Source: Roridomyces roridus (lineage: Eukaryota; Basidiomycota; Agaricomycetes; Agaricales; Mycenaceae). From it: a stretch of DNA of 64,000 nt. Position 1 is the stretch's first letter; each line of letters begins with the position of its first letter. Location of the stretch: assembly GCA_029378245.1 (NCBI GenBank), contig JARKIF010000152.1, positions 1 through 64,000 on the forward strand, given 5' to 3'. Both the position numbers and the translations under genes were made by a program. Below, piece by piece: positions 10,882-20,960 of this stretch. Under the pieces are notes generated by a model. That model worked only from the letters and a program-made list of their open reading frames with translations. It searched no databases and was not told the origin of the DNA.

Positions 10882-11642
10882 CACTGGGGGCAAAGTCCGA
10901 CGCATGTCAAAACGACATGCCTCGTTCGCATGTGTCGACGCATGTCGTCTTAAAAATCTCCCGGGCAATTCCTTGTTCCCAATTGGTTCAACCTGAATCA
11001 AAGATGAATGTGACGAACGGCTAGCCTGTGCAATCAGCCGGCCGCGGACATGCATCGGTTTCGTGTTTGATGATACTCTTGAATCTGCTCACAAGGGTAC
11101 TGCCATGCCGGAGTGAAACTGTCGGTTTCTGGTGGGACATGGGCCCAAAGTTGAACATTGAAGCAACACGGTCGACGATTCCTGAGTAAAAGTTCCGTCC
11201 AATGATTGTTAAAAAGAACGAATTCTCGCCTATCACAGCATGAGAAGCCCACAAGAAGCCCAGCTTTGATAAATCCGTTACCAGCAGCCGCAAAGTCCTG
11301 AGAAAGTCATCAATGAGCATTAGCCCGCACCACGGAACCGGGAAGAATGTGGAGTGGCATACCAGATTTCGATGGCGCTGTTGACTGTAAATGCCACCCG
11401 TACACAAGTACATACTCCCACATTTTACCAGCCAATGCTTCCCTGAGCTTGAATTTGAACTTTGATTGATGGTTGATTGCAAATCATCATACCTGAATTC
11501 CAGATCACTGCGGCCTTCCTGATGATTTGTATGTGACCGCCCTCGAATTGCCCTTGTACTTTCAGCACATGCGTTGAAACATGCGTCGAGACATGCGAAC
11601 GAGGCATGTCGAAACAACATGCATCGGACTTTGCCCCCGGTG
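10882..11642. mobile_element. CACTA-like element (761 bp) with TTA target duplication
   Basis: The termini are CACTGGGGGCAAAGTCCGA and, inverted, CACCGGGGGCAAAGTCCGA. They are flanked by TTA at 10879-10881 and 11643-11645; excision restores AGCTTTAATACTGG of the paralog. Subterminal repeats of the GACATGC and CGCATGT type occur in both orientations (10899-10950 and 11565-11625). CACT termini, a 3-bp duplication and repeated subterminal motifs suggest CACTA/Plavaka. A TTA duplication also fits PIF/Harbinger. Confidence 0.85.
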
Positions 11643-11942
11643 TTAATACTGGCACCCGCAAGGAACGATAAGGTGTCCCATGCGAAGCCCGGCGAGCCCC
11701 ATCCAAACTCATTATACTGCAGTCCGACGCTCTGCAGTTCGGGAACATCCGCAGCGTTGAGTTGTAAAGCGGGAGCAGCGGCAGCAAAATGGATGTGTTG
11801 CCACCGGAAAGCCAGATAAAAGATGGTTTTAACGATAGATTGGGATGGAGAATAACCAAACTCGAGGTCATATTGCAGCGAAATAGATAGTGGGCATCGA
11901 CCAGTGCGTTCTAGCCATGCCCGGACAGCGTCGGCAACCCGT

Positions 11943-12657
11943 TGTCGTATTATAAAAATGTTTGTTATGAAAATGGCCAGAACATGTATTTCGCACTTGT
12001 GGAGATAACGGCAACATCAGGATCGCAAGCCGGATCAGCTATGCAATGATGGCACCTGTCACGATTTCTATCATATTGCCGGCACTATGGTTCAGAGGCA
12101 ACAATTTGAGTCAACAATACAAATTCGAATATAATGTGCAGAGGTCACTGGTTCAACTCTTGGTGTGGCCACTTTTTGAATATTACGATGACACTCCGAA
12201 TTAATCAGGATCACCCTCCGGATCAGCCAGGATCACATTTCGGATCAGACATGATCGCTTTCGGCGATGCAGCACAAGATATTCAAATATTCAACATGCA
12301 TTATCCCAAGGCTGTGGTTGTGTCTTATCAAATCAGGATGACATCGGAGCGGATGGATGATGAATCAGACAAATTGATGGCCGAGTTCCCACGGTCTTCA
12401 ACCAACCAGAAGTGTGCCAGAGGCTTATGCGTACCTGCCGGACGACTAATATTCCACTGTACTACCTTACCACCAATAATCACTAATTTGCACGCTTGCA
12501 TCCGCTTGTCACGTGAAACGTTCATCGCTGCCGATCATTCGATCTCCTCATAATAATCCACAACCAGTCTCACCCGCCATCCCCGAACTCATAGTTGGTT
12601 TGGTCTGATTTTAATTAATCCCACCTGCCTACTAGGAATCGATTTATTCCGCTGACA
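11943..12657. mobile_element. LTR-like insertion (715 bp), probable solo LTR
   Basis: It begins TGTCGTATTATAAAAATG and ends CGCTGACA (TG...CA). CCGT flanks both sides (11939-11942 and 12658-12661), or five bases with one mismatch. Removing it joins ...GTCGGCAAC to GTGCAGCCC as in the paralogs. The inside holds GGATCA-rich repeats (12205-12260) and no transposase or polymerase. A solo LTR is the simplest reading, but the short duplication leaves room for another class. Confidence 0.7.
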
Positions 12658-13170
12658 CCGTGCAGCCCTCGGTTCCTGAGGAGCGATGGGCCAATGCACA
12701 TACTCGATGTCGGAATCAGACTGGGACTCCACCTGCTGAGGCGGCTCCCCTCGGTCTACAATATGGAGGCTCGCCCAGAGGCGAGGGGTAGCAAGTGAAA
12801 GTGCCCTCCAGGCGCTGCATATGCGCCCTAGAAGAAGGGGCGCCTCGCTGGCGTCCATGACACAGTTCCGGTCGGTCGGCATACAGGCCATGAATATCTC
12901 CTGCATAATATCCGATGGCATGCGACGAATGGGCGAGAGGAGGGCCTCGTGCGACTGGACAATGGAGCCCAGTCCCTCGCGCTCCTCCAGTAACTTGTTG
13001 AGAGCGTGCTGTAGCTCGGCGATTTTGCTATCAAGACATTTCATTTGGCGAAGAGGTTGCGCCAAGAAAGCTTGGATTTCGATTGCCTCTTGTGCAGTCG
13101 GACAGTAGTTGGTGCCCAGCTTAGCGGTAAAGGGGGAATCCATGATATGAACAGCAATCGCGGCGGACAT

Positions 13171-13657
13171 GAGCGTGGTGGGAGGAGACGAGGCGATGTG
13201 AAAGTGATTGAGCGTCTGACGGGTGCCTATCTCGGGTGGAGGGCTACAATTGGGCGTCCCTTCATTGAGCCTCCAGGCAACTACAGAGAAGTGTAAGATG
13301 GAATGCAAGTTGAGTTGGTGAAACGCACCTCGCTTGTTCCAATGGGACCGTTGATTCTACCGCTTCTCCGTACAAGTTCAGACTCGCTCGCCCTCATTGA
13401 GACCCAAATCCACCTGTCAGGCCTGGCTTCGTCTCATGAGTCTTGAGGTGCACATCCGGGGAGTTTTGACGTCGCGTCTTCGGGTTGAACGCCGAACGGG
13501 TCGAGCAGACCTCGTGTGCTCGAGTCAATTCATCTCCATAACTTCCGTGTCGTGTCGGACTCTGGATGATTCAACGGCAAGGCCGTTGGTGACTGTGGTG
13601 GTTGTCGACAAGGGTGGACAAACAAGGCAAATTGATCAGATTCATCTCTCTTCGAAC
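13171..13657. repeat. Amplified intergenic module: F-box leader plus dephospho-CoA kinase upstream region
   Basis: 13171-13320 is the leader of F-box copy 1, with GCGTCTGACGGGTGCC and a pyrimidine-rich cap region. 13320-13657 is a segment that recurs near 15900-16285, 19600-19790, 36960-37320 (inverted), 53820-54150 and 58180-58400. Its hallmarks are GAAACGCACC, GTCGAGCAGA and TCAACGGCAAGGCCGTTG. It lies upstream of kinase exon remnants and is probably the kinase promoter and 5' region. Confidence 0.7.
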
Positions 13658-13735
13658 TCGCTGGTGGGATCGCCACCGGCAAATCGAGCGTGTCTAACTT
13701 GTTCATGGCGAAAGGCACCCTTCAATTACAATGTT
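13658..13735 (+). pseudogene. Dephospho-CoA kinase N-terminal exon fragment (P-loop intact)
   Basis: The plus strand reads LAGGIATGKSSVSNLFMAKGT, which matches the nucleotide-binding N-terminus of dephospho-CoA kinases (GGIATGKSTVS...KG). The reading stops making sense where the 3' end of F-box copy 2 begins on the other strand. It is a captured exon at the junction of the amplified module. Confidence 0.7.
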
Positions 13736-15410
13736 AATAATACAGGTTTGGGTGCGTCAGGCAACCCAGTCCACGGTGAATATTTGTGGACCTGGATTGG
13801 TCTATAGGTAACCGAGAAATCGAGTCCATTCTGGATGAGAGGTGCAAGGGCGTCTCGAATGTCAAAGTCCATCGCCCTCTCAAAGCTCATTTTCACGCGT
13901 TTGAGCGTGGAGGCTCTGGCAGTGATGAATTGGAGAAGAGTTTCGTCTGTGACCGACTCCTCGCCGTCTACGGCAATCTCAAAGTCGCGGAGGATCGGAA
14001 GAGGCATCGTTGACCCGGGCGTCACAAGGGAGGCCAGGAAATTGTCCCGTGACTCTGGCTGTCCGTGGTACCATAGAGACTTGTGGGCATGAATGGACAA
14101 GTGTTGGAGACTGGGCGGGAGATGGAGCAGTATTTCTTTCACCGAGGATAGGCTGAATGGACCCGTCATCCGCAAGAATAGACTCTCGAGAAGAGGCAAT
14201 GTGGCCAAGAATCGAACGAGAGATGATTCTGAGTCCGGCTCGGTTGCACCGGTAGCGTTCCAGGGTTCTTTGGTCCTAAGCGTGAAATCCTTGAGCTGCG
14301 GGACGCTAATCCTCTCGAGGAGGGACGCAGTTGTGCTGGGCTCTCCTGAGAGATGGAGTGACTGCAGGAGGCGGTGGTCCACAAATTCAAGTCCACCGGT
14401 GATTGGGAGGTTTGTGAGTTCGAAGGAGAGACTGCGGAGCCGAGTGCATCTGGAGATTGTCAACAAAGCTACATCGACAGCAGCATGTGACTCCTGTGGC
14501 ATCCAAGTGGAGGGTTCCTCTGGAAGATTGGACAGGGCTGTCAGCCGAGTCCACTCGAGTGGTAGCTGAGACACAACAAGGCCTATCCCAGAAACCGCGA
14601 TGGTTTTAACCTTGGCACCCGCAAGGAACGACAAGGAGTTCCATGCGAAGCCAGGCGATTCCCATCCAACATAATGATGCCGCAGTGCGACGCTCTTCAG
14701 CTCGGGAACATCCGCAGCGCTGAGCCGCAATAGCGCATGGAAGACGGGGGCACTGCCAACGAAAAAGATGTGCTGCCAACGGGAGGCCAGCGAAAAGATG
14801 GTCTGAATGATAGACTGGGATGGCGGATGTCGTATTGCAGCGAAATAGATAATGTGCATTGACCAGTCCGTTCTAGCCATGCCCGGACGGCGTCTGCGAC
14901 CAGTGCAGCCCTTGGTTCCTGAGGAGCGATGGGCCACGGCGCATACTCATAGTCGGAAGCAGGCTCGGATTCGTTCTGCTGCGATTCTCCGCGGTCCACA
15001 ATGTGGAGGCTGGCCCAGAGGCGAGGAGTCACAAGAGACATTGTCCTCCGGGCGCTGCATATACGCCCTAGAAGAATCGGCGCCTCGCTCGCGTCCATGA
15101 CGCAGTTCCGGTCGGTCGGCATACAGGCCAGGAATATCTCCTGCATAATATCCGATGGCATGCGACGAATGGGCGAGAGGAGGGCCTCGTGCGACTGGGC
15201 GATGGATTGCAGGCTCTCGCGTTCCTCGAGTAACTTATTGAGAGCCAGTTGCATGTCGGCGATTTTGTTGTCAACACCTTGTATTTGGAGAAGAGTATTG
15301 GGAAGCAGAGCTCTGATTTCGACGATTTCGTCAACAGTGGGACAGTAGTTGGTGCCCAGCTTAGAGGCGAAGGGAGAGTCCCTGATGTGAGCAGAAATCG
15401 CGGTGGACAT
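13726..15410 (-). pseudogene. F-box/LRR gene copy 2, broken by a 13-nt deletion
   Basis: Translation from the usual start at 15410 gives the conserved N-terminus (ISAHIRDSPFASKLGTNYCP), a coiled coil, and the F-box-like RRMPSDIMQEIFLACMPT. Near 14830 the frame shifts. The paralogs read SLQYDLEFGHSPSQS at this point, and a deletion of about 13 nt leaves SLQYD joined to RHPPSQS in another frame. The second part continues to KYSPWTGLPDAPKP and stops at 13726. It is the inverted counterpart of the intact gene at 35133-36806 (shared AVSGI.LVV and EEPSTWMPQE). A rescue intron cannot be excluded, but no donor/acceptor pair is evident. Confidence 0.85.
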
Positions 15411-15544
15411 GAGCGTGGTGGGAGAACGACAAGAGAACGAGGCAGACGATGTGAAAGTGATGGAGCGCCTGATGGGCGCGCCTATCTGAGTCGGGTTCCA
15501 GTTTGGGTTCCACACCCGAGGGTTACAATTGTGCGTTTAAAGGC

Positions 15545-15815
15545 TAAGCCTCCACTGCTTTCTGCTCCATGATCTCCCGCTCTAGCCGCTCGCGTTCCGC
15601 CTGCCTCAGTCGCATGAGAGCCTGCGTAGTCGGTGCAGCAACTGCCTACGACGAAGACGGCAAAAGGGAGCCAAGATGAGTCTACTTTTCAAACCAGGCA
15701 TGCAACAACTCACAAAAGAGCAGGAAGCGGCCAAGACCCAGGGAGCGTTTGAAGGCTCCCAGGTGTACCAAGAAGTCCGCTTGGGGCCCTTAAGCAGACA
15801 ACTTTGAGCCAGCCA
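15545..15815 (-). pseudogene. Last exons of a coiled-coil gene, co-amplified upstream of the F-box gene
   Basis: The minus strand reads ALMRLRQAERERLEREIMEQ then KAVEA and stop (about 15622-15545), a charged helical tail. An intron with GTGAGT...TAG (about 15645-15712) separates it from a hydrophobic segment. Diverged copies lie at about 53450-53770 and 57880-58130, always just upstream of an F-box leader. No start or complete gene is present here. Confidence 0.5.
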
Positions 15816-16284
15816 AGAATGTTCGGCTGCACCCTTCACGCCGTCCGTTCCGGTTGGGCGGAGAGTGTCCAGTAAACTACAGAGAAGTGTTAGACAGAAT
15901 GCGATTTGACTCGGTGAAACGCACCTGTGTGTCGGTGGAGGCCCGCGTTCTTCAATGGGACCGTTGATTCTACCGCGCCTAGTGCAAGTTCAGGCCCGCT
16001 GGCGCTCATTGAGCCCCAAATCCTCTGTCAGGTTTGACTTCGTCTCACGAGTCTTGAGGTGCGCATCGGGCGAGTTTGACGACGCGTCTTCGCGTTGAGG
16101 AGGCGCTGAAGGGGTCGATCAGGTGCTCAAGTCTTCATTTACATAACTTCCGTCCTGTGTCGGACTCGTTGAATGGTTCAACGGCAAGGCCGTTGACTGG
16201 AGACTGGTGGATAATGGATTCGGTCGTGATTGTCGAGACCAACTTTTGCGGACAAACAAAGCAATACATGTGATCATTTGTCTT

Positions 16285-16640
16285 CAGACTCGCTGGCCAC
16301 CGGCAATTCGACCGTCTCCAACATGCTCAAGGCGAAAGGCACCCATTCAATTACAATGTTAACAATACAGGTATGGGTGTCAGTCAACCCAACCCAGTCC
16401 ACGGTGAATACTTGTGGATACTGTACTATTTCAACCGTAAGTTCATCAAAATTATGTAATTTTTCGACCGAGAAGGCCGAAAAATTTTCTTTTGAATTAT
16501 GGTGATTTTTGCACACATCAAAAAAGGTTGGCTGTGACGTGTGACTGAACTTACGGTTGAAATAGTACAGTATTCCCGAGTGAATAGGTAACAGAGAAAT
16601 CTTGACACGCTTGAGGGCGGAGGCTCGGGTGATTCCTTCC
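16285..16640. pseudogene. Scrap of an eighth F-box module with kinase exon, carrying a MITE
   Basis: The plus strand 16291-16360 reads ATGNSTVSNMLKAKGTHS, the dephospho-CoA kinase P-loop with Lys changed to Asn. It runs directly into the inverted 3' end of an F-box gene (CCAGTCCACGGTGAATA at 16395 is the reverse complement of the KYSPWTGL coding region). A 150-bp MITE interrupts this at 16421-16570, and the F-box sequence fades out by about 16640. Confidence 0.7.
16421..16570. mobile_element. MITE with TA target duplication (150 bp)
   Basis: The ends are perfect 25-bp inverted repeats starting CTGTACTATTTCAACCGTAA, flanked by TA at 16419-16420 and 16571-16572. It lies inside an F-box remnant. 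TA targeting and small size suggest a Tc1/mariner-derived MITE. Its terminal sequence differs from the 582-bp element at 8973. Confidence 0.88.
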
Positions 16641-16717
16641 CCGAAGTATTTCTAAGCTCTGCACCGATTTGATATCCTCGTCTGGGAGGGGACAAGCGCC
16701 GGGAGGAGCTCAATCTC

Positions 16718-17679
16718 TTACGTCGTCGCTCCTGAGACGGTATGGTGTCGGCGGAGTCTGCGTCCCCAGTGACTTGCGATCCTCGTAAGCCCCAAACGCC
16801 GCTGCAGCCGTTCCCAGTCCCACCAACGACCTTCCCGGTCACACACAGCGAAGATGAACCAAAAGATGAGCCCCGGAATGACGCCTGCGAGTACACCGAC
16901 AAAGACTTCCTTCATGTGGTCGGAATCTTGGAGCCAAGTCAAGGCGCAGGCTGCAATAAAAGACACCATCCTGGGCGAGTGATCAGTGATGATTGCGTGT
17001 CGAGAGAAGCAGTACGCACGACCAAATCAGCATGGAGTACGGTAGAGAGTAAAGAATCGCCGTTGACTCCAGGCCGAAAATCCGGTGCTTCCGTCTGGTG
17101 ATCAAGTCGGCCTGAGCAGGTTTCAGTACCACTGACTCAAAAAATGTAATGAAAAAACCTACAGCCTCACGAGCAGTTTCGACCCGGTCACGGTGCTGTC
17201 TGATGAGAATGAGACCAAGGAGAACACTTCCAATGCTGATCAGAATCGACAGGTAGCTAGCTATTTGTGCGGCACTGCGTCCAGGAGGAAGATTACCACC
17301 CTGGTCGACGCTCTGTAACCAGACTTGAGATAGCACAAGAATTGTACGTGAGATCAAGACTGACCTGGATGCTAAGAAAACCGACGTTGGCGTTCAAGAG
17401 AATGGTGGAATATGTCGTGAATTCCTGCCATTCGCTACTGAGACGCGAGATGAATTTAGGCCAAATGCGAGAATGTATTAGGCCGTCCGTGCAGATGTCG
17501 CGTAAATTGTCGAGGTAACTGTCCGGACCGAGGAACAGTAGCGGGCTGAGTACTTTGATGAGAAAAGTCCGCTTGTGAGGCACGCCGGGAGCATCCAGAA
17601 CCCCGTGGGATTCAAGCTGTTTGGCCACATTCCCCTCGAGCGAAACCGGAGACAACTCAGCATCCATCGCGGAAGACAT
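16718..17679 (-). CDS. Uncharacterised basidiomycete membrane protein
   Basis: Four exons are inferred: 17679-17365, 17312-17163, 17111-17020 and 16970-16718, with introns of 52, 51 and 49 nt. The joined protein has a hydrophilic N-terminus, then FISRLSSEWQEFTTYSTILL, NVGFLSIQSVDQ, a membrane segment (SILISIGSVLLGLILIRQH), IFGLESTAILYSLPYSMLIW and a last membrane segment near VFVGVLAGVIPGLIFWFIF. This matches the layout of a widespread agaricomycete family with no known function; four membrane segments are likely. The start is taken at MSSAMDAEL; an in-frame Met exists upstream at 17802. It follows the next gene closely on the same strand. Confidence 0.72.
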
Positions 17680-17713
17680 CAACGGCGTTTCCGGAACTGA
17701 GGGACGTTGGTGC

Positions 17714-19238
17714 TCAAGGGGTTTGGTCTCCTTGGGATGTAAAAATACGACACCTCGAGGTGGCGTCAGTCTTCTGCAGTAGAGCTCGCTCAGAACACTC
17801 ACCGTCCTCTTCCACGATTGCAGAGCGACTGAAGATGGCTTGCTGCAATCCAGCGGTGGTCATTCGTTGTCCGACCTGGTTTTGTTGAGCCTCGAAATGA
17901 GAAAGGAAGAATTCTACGTACATCCCGGAACACATCGCCCCAGTCATCGTCGTGGGTTATTATGACTCTGGCTTTCGGGACCTGAGGCGGCAGACAATAA
18001 ACTCAGCGAGAAAATGGACGAATCATCCATACCTCGCGAAGGATATGCTGATGTATTGGCTGCGAAGGATGAAAAACCTGATGATCATTTCAGACAAAAG
18101 TTGGACCCAGTAAGTACAGCGCACGAACCTTGGTAATAGGAGCGGCATCTGACAGCAGGTCATCTCGACAGGGAAAGAACGCAGCACGCTGCGTTCCTGC
18201 ATTCAGTGACACGGCTCCGAAGAAGCTGAACGGCCACCAGGACGCGGGACTCAGAGAGCCAAACGGCACAAGGACTCGATCACCCCATTTCCTCGTACTT
18301 CGCGGAGCATCCGCCAGGCAAATTTCTGCGCTCTTTCGAAACCCCCAGAGGGCTCCGCAAAGAGAGATGGCGAATGCATGGATGAATGTGGTCTGGTTGA
18401 GAGGAGTGTCGTCCTCGCGGGGAGAATCAGCATGTTTGTGTCGAAAACGGGTGCCCCGCCAACGATATCTGTAGCCGCCCTCCACACCTGTCGTCGGTCC
18501 AAACGAAATCGGGAATTCTTCTTCAAGAGGGACGTCATGGAACGAAGCCATACCCCACGACCTCGCCTTCTCGCATCCCGTTACCAGATAGAGACTGCCG
18601 TTCTCCAACCCGCGTCCTCTAGTTTCGTTCGCATATCGATACCAGCTTTCGGCATTTTTGGCCGCGTACTGCCGCATGTGCTCCAGGCTGCGCAGCTTCT
18701 CTAAGTGCGAGCCGTGGGGCAGGGCGAGAACCGCACCGTCCGGCCCTTGGCAGCTAAACATGAACTGTCCGCCAGGCGTAGGCCTATCCAAAAGTGAGTT
18801 GCGGGTTCACATCAGGGTGACGACGCACTCGGAGAAGTCGCCGTTGGTCTCATGTATCGACGAGCTCGCGACAAAATTTCCTGGACTGAAATTGTACTGG
18901 GCCACGTCCACCGGGTCGTACGGCGATAATGCTTCAAAGTTTTCCGGGACATTGGCATTCACAGGGTCGTTGGCAGGACGAAAGATGTTGAAGAAGAAAT
19001 CAAAGTCTCCCTCTGGAGTGACTCTCCCGACGTCACCGATGGAAATCCCCGTCCGTCGATATTGCGAAGGAAGGTTGACCTGAGGTCCCGGAATGTATAA
19101 CGGGTAACCGCGGCCTTGGTATAATAACTGGCTCGAGTAATGATTACCCTCCGAAAAGATTGCAGGCTCCGGAGCCGTCACTATCTGAATCCGATTAGAA
19201 GGGCCTGGGAACGGTTCGGCTTGATTATGGGCGCACAA
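17714..19238 (-). CDS. Uncharacterised basidiomycete-specific protein
   Basis: The exons are 19238-18829, 18783-18129, 18077-18033 and 17981-17922, plus a last exon ending near 17714. Introns of 45, 51 and 51 nt are supported by frame and splice signals. Landmarks are GRGYPLYIPGPQVNLP, GDVGRVTPEGDFDFFFNIF, FMFSCQGPDGAVLALPHG, GRGLENGSLYLVTGCEKARS, LNQTTFIHAFAISL, VFHPSQPIHQHIL and a closing VIITHDDDWGDVFRD. This set belongs to a large agaricomycete family of unknown role. No catalytic motif is recognised. The first exon may start further upstream (Met at 19378), and the last splice junction is uncertain. Confidence 0.72.
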
Positions 19239-19789
19239 TTCTTTTCACCTTCCCAGGTGCCTCTAGCGGTATCATCGGGCTGGCGATATTGACATTCCCT
19301 TGCACATGGAACAGATGGGATCGCTCGATGCCGAAGTTTGTCGCATCCTGGAACATATGCGAACGACTGGACAGACACTCAGCTGGGGCCTAATGAATGT
19401 CAAATGAAACCCGCACCTTGGGGGATGCGGCGCAGCATAGCGACCTTGTTCCATGGGCCGAGTACTAGTCGTGAGTGCGGGTTGGGTCGTCGCAGGTCGT
19501 TTTAAGCAAATCCCGCGGTCAGAAGCTGTTCGTGAGAGCTCCGAAACGCGGAGAGACAGGTTGAATGTCAACTGTGCTTGTCTCGGTGGGAGAACGGTAG
19601 TGGCTCAAGAAAAGCTGTATGAAGAGAGTCGAGCAGAGCTCGTGTGCTTGAGTTACATAACCCATTCAACTTCCGTGCCGTGTCGGACCCGTTCGTCGGA
19701 TAGTTCAGCGGCAAGGCCGTTCCCTGGACTGTTTGGATTCGGTGGTGGTTGCGGGCCAAGTTGGACTGGACAAACAAGTATTCAACTTT

Positions 19790-20275
19790 GATCTTCGCCA
19801 CCGGCAAATCGAGCGGCTCCAACATGCTCATGGGGAAAGTTGGGCGAAAGGCATCCCTGTGGACGACGTCGACGCGGATATCGTAGCCCGACAGCTCGCA
19901 AAGATGCCTTCTTTGGACAGTACGCTGGAAAGAAGCTGGGCTCGGCAAGTATTGCATTATGGACGCGCCACTTGAGCGAGGCCCTGCTCTGGAAGTGGGT
20001 GGCCGCTACTGCTCCCCTAATGTCCAGCTCGTGCGTCTCACGCAACGACGCGGCTCCTCCCGCGAAGAAGCCTTGTCGCGCCTCAATTCCCAATCAACCA
20101 TCGCAGACAAATGCAATACGCCGACCGCCTCATCAACAATAGTGGCTCCCTTGCAGATCTCGAAGGCGCATATCGAGTCGCTGGTGTGCTGGACGTGGAG
20201 GCTGACTTGGCTTCTGCCGCCGTGGGGCTCATTCATTACACTCGCGTGGAAAACTCGGTCTCGGTGAATGAAGAC
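19790..20275 (+). pseudogene. Dephospho-CoA kinase pseudogene
   Basis: Translated in pieces across frames, the sequence gives a worn P-loop region (from 19797), then AKGIPVDDVDADIVARQL (kinase: KGIPVVDADVIARQ). It continues with YCSPNVQLVRLTQRRGSS, REEALSRLNSQ, YADRLINNSGSLADLE and a fungal-type tail WTWRLTWLLPPWGSF. These are landmarks of CoaE/CAB5, which makes coenzyme A from dephospho-CoA. Several frame changes and the damaged P-loop indicate that it is dead. It sits next to a partial ASA1 copy. Confidence 0.82.
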
Positions 20276-20409
20276 ATGCAAGAGCATTCAATCCAGCGGC
20301 AAGTGCTCTAAATGAAACGTCGCGCCCCCATCATCTCCCAATGACCTCGAGCTCCATCCATTCCCGACTCCCGAGCTCACTTCCTTGATACCCTTATTCC
20401 CTATTCCGT

Positions 20410-20960
20410 CCCGACCGCGTTGCCGTTGCCACTTCTAACCGATTCGTGGGCGGCAATACGCATAGGGCCGCGTGCCTGGAGACATCTATTGAAGGAGAGG
20501 TCATTTGGAACTCGAAGGTGAATACGTCTTTCGACCACCCCAACGGCCTGCAGTCGAGTCATGGCGATGCGCGCGTCTCCTGATAACCAGCTCGCATTGG
20601 CCGTCTCTTTGGACCACCTCGTAGGCCGGTATTCCCTCGATGCCAGTCGGCGGGCGTGATTCATCGCTGCATCGCTATCCGAAACAATGAACGCGCGTAT
20701 GATCGGCGGACGGGATGGGCGGTAGGCCACTTGTTCTTGCCAAGAATATATATGTTTACGATTTCCCAGAATTCGTCTTCACAAAAAACTTCAGGCCCCT
20801 CGGAACGTTGCGGTATCACAAGACTACGTGGATGTGAGGACAAGGACAAAAGATGAGTGCTGCAGAGCGGGAAGCCGGCTAGCAGCGGGATCAAAGGACC
20901 ATAGGGTGTTGTTGCTCAGTTTCGAGGCAACTAAATCATTCGCTCTAAATCATTCGCTCG
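20410..20960 (+). pseudogene. Partial ASA1 pseudogene
   Basis: The sequence aligns with the 3' half of the intact gene at 58907-60290: GAGGTCATTTGGAACTCGAA (20497), GGACCACCTCGTAGGCCGGT (20611), CGGACGGGATGGGCGGTAGGCC (20707), then CCCCTCGGAACG and GATGAGTGCTGCAGAGCGGG. Deletions remove several codons and the acidic tract. The 5' half is absent. With the adjacent kinase pseudogene it marks a decayed duplicate of a kinase-ASA1 locus. Confidence 0.85.

Larger units (their letters stand above)
8640..13170 (-). pseudogene. F-box/LRR gene copy 1, split by four mobile elements
   Basis: Read from 13170 down to 8640, this is a copy closely related to the intact gene at 37470-39185. The N-terminus has the LGTNYCPTA motif and coiled coil, then the F-box-like RRMPSDIMQEIFMACMPT, later LLAMSRCPRLHS, and the C-terminus KYSPWTGLPDGP. 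Four foreign segments interrupt it: 11943-12657, 10882-11642, 10074-10822 and 8973-9554. Subtracting them and one copy of each target duplication leaves 1710 nt, a multiple of three, against 1716 nt for the intact paralog. The gene therefore appears to have been nearly or fully open when hit. The family is expected to bind Skp1 and recruit substrates to SCF E3 ligases. Confidence 0.93.
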
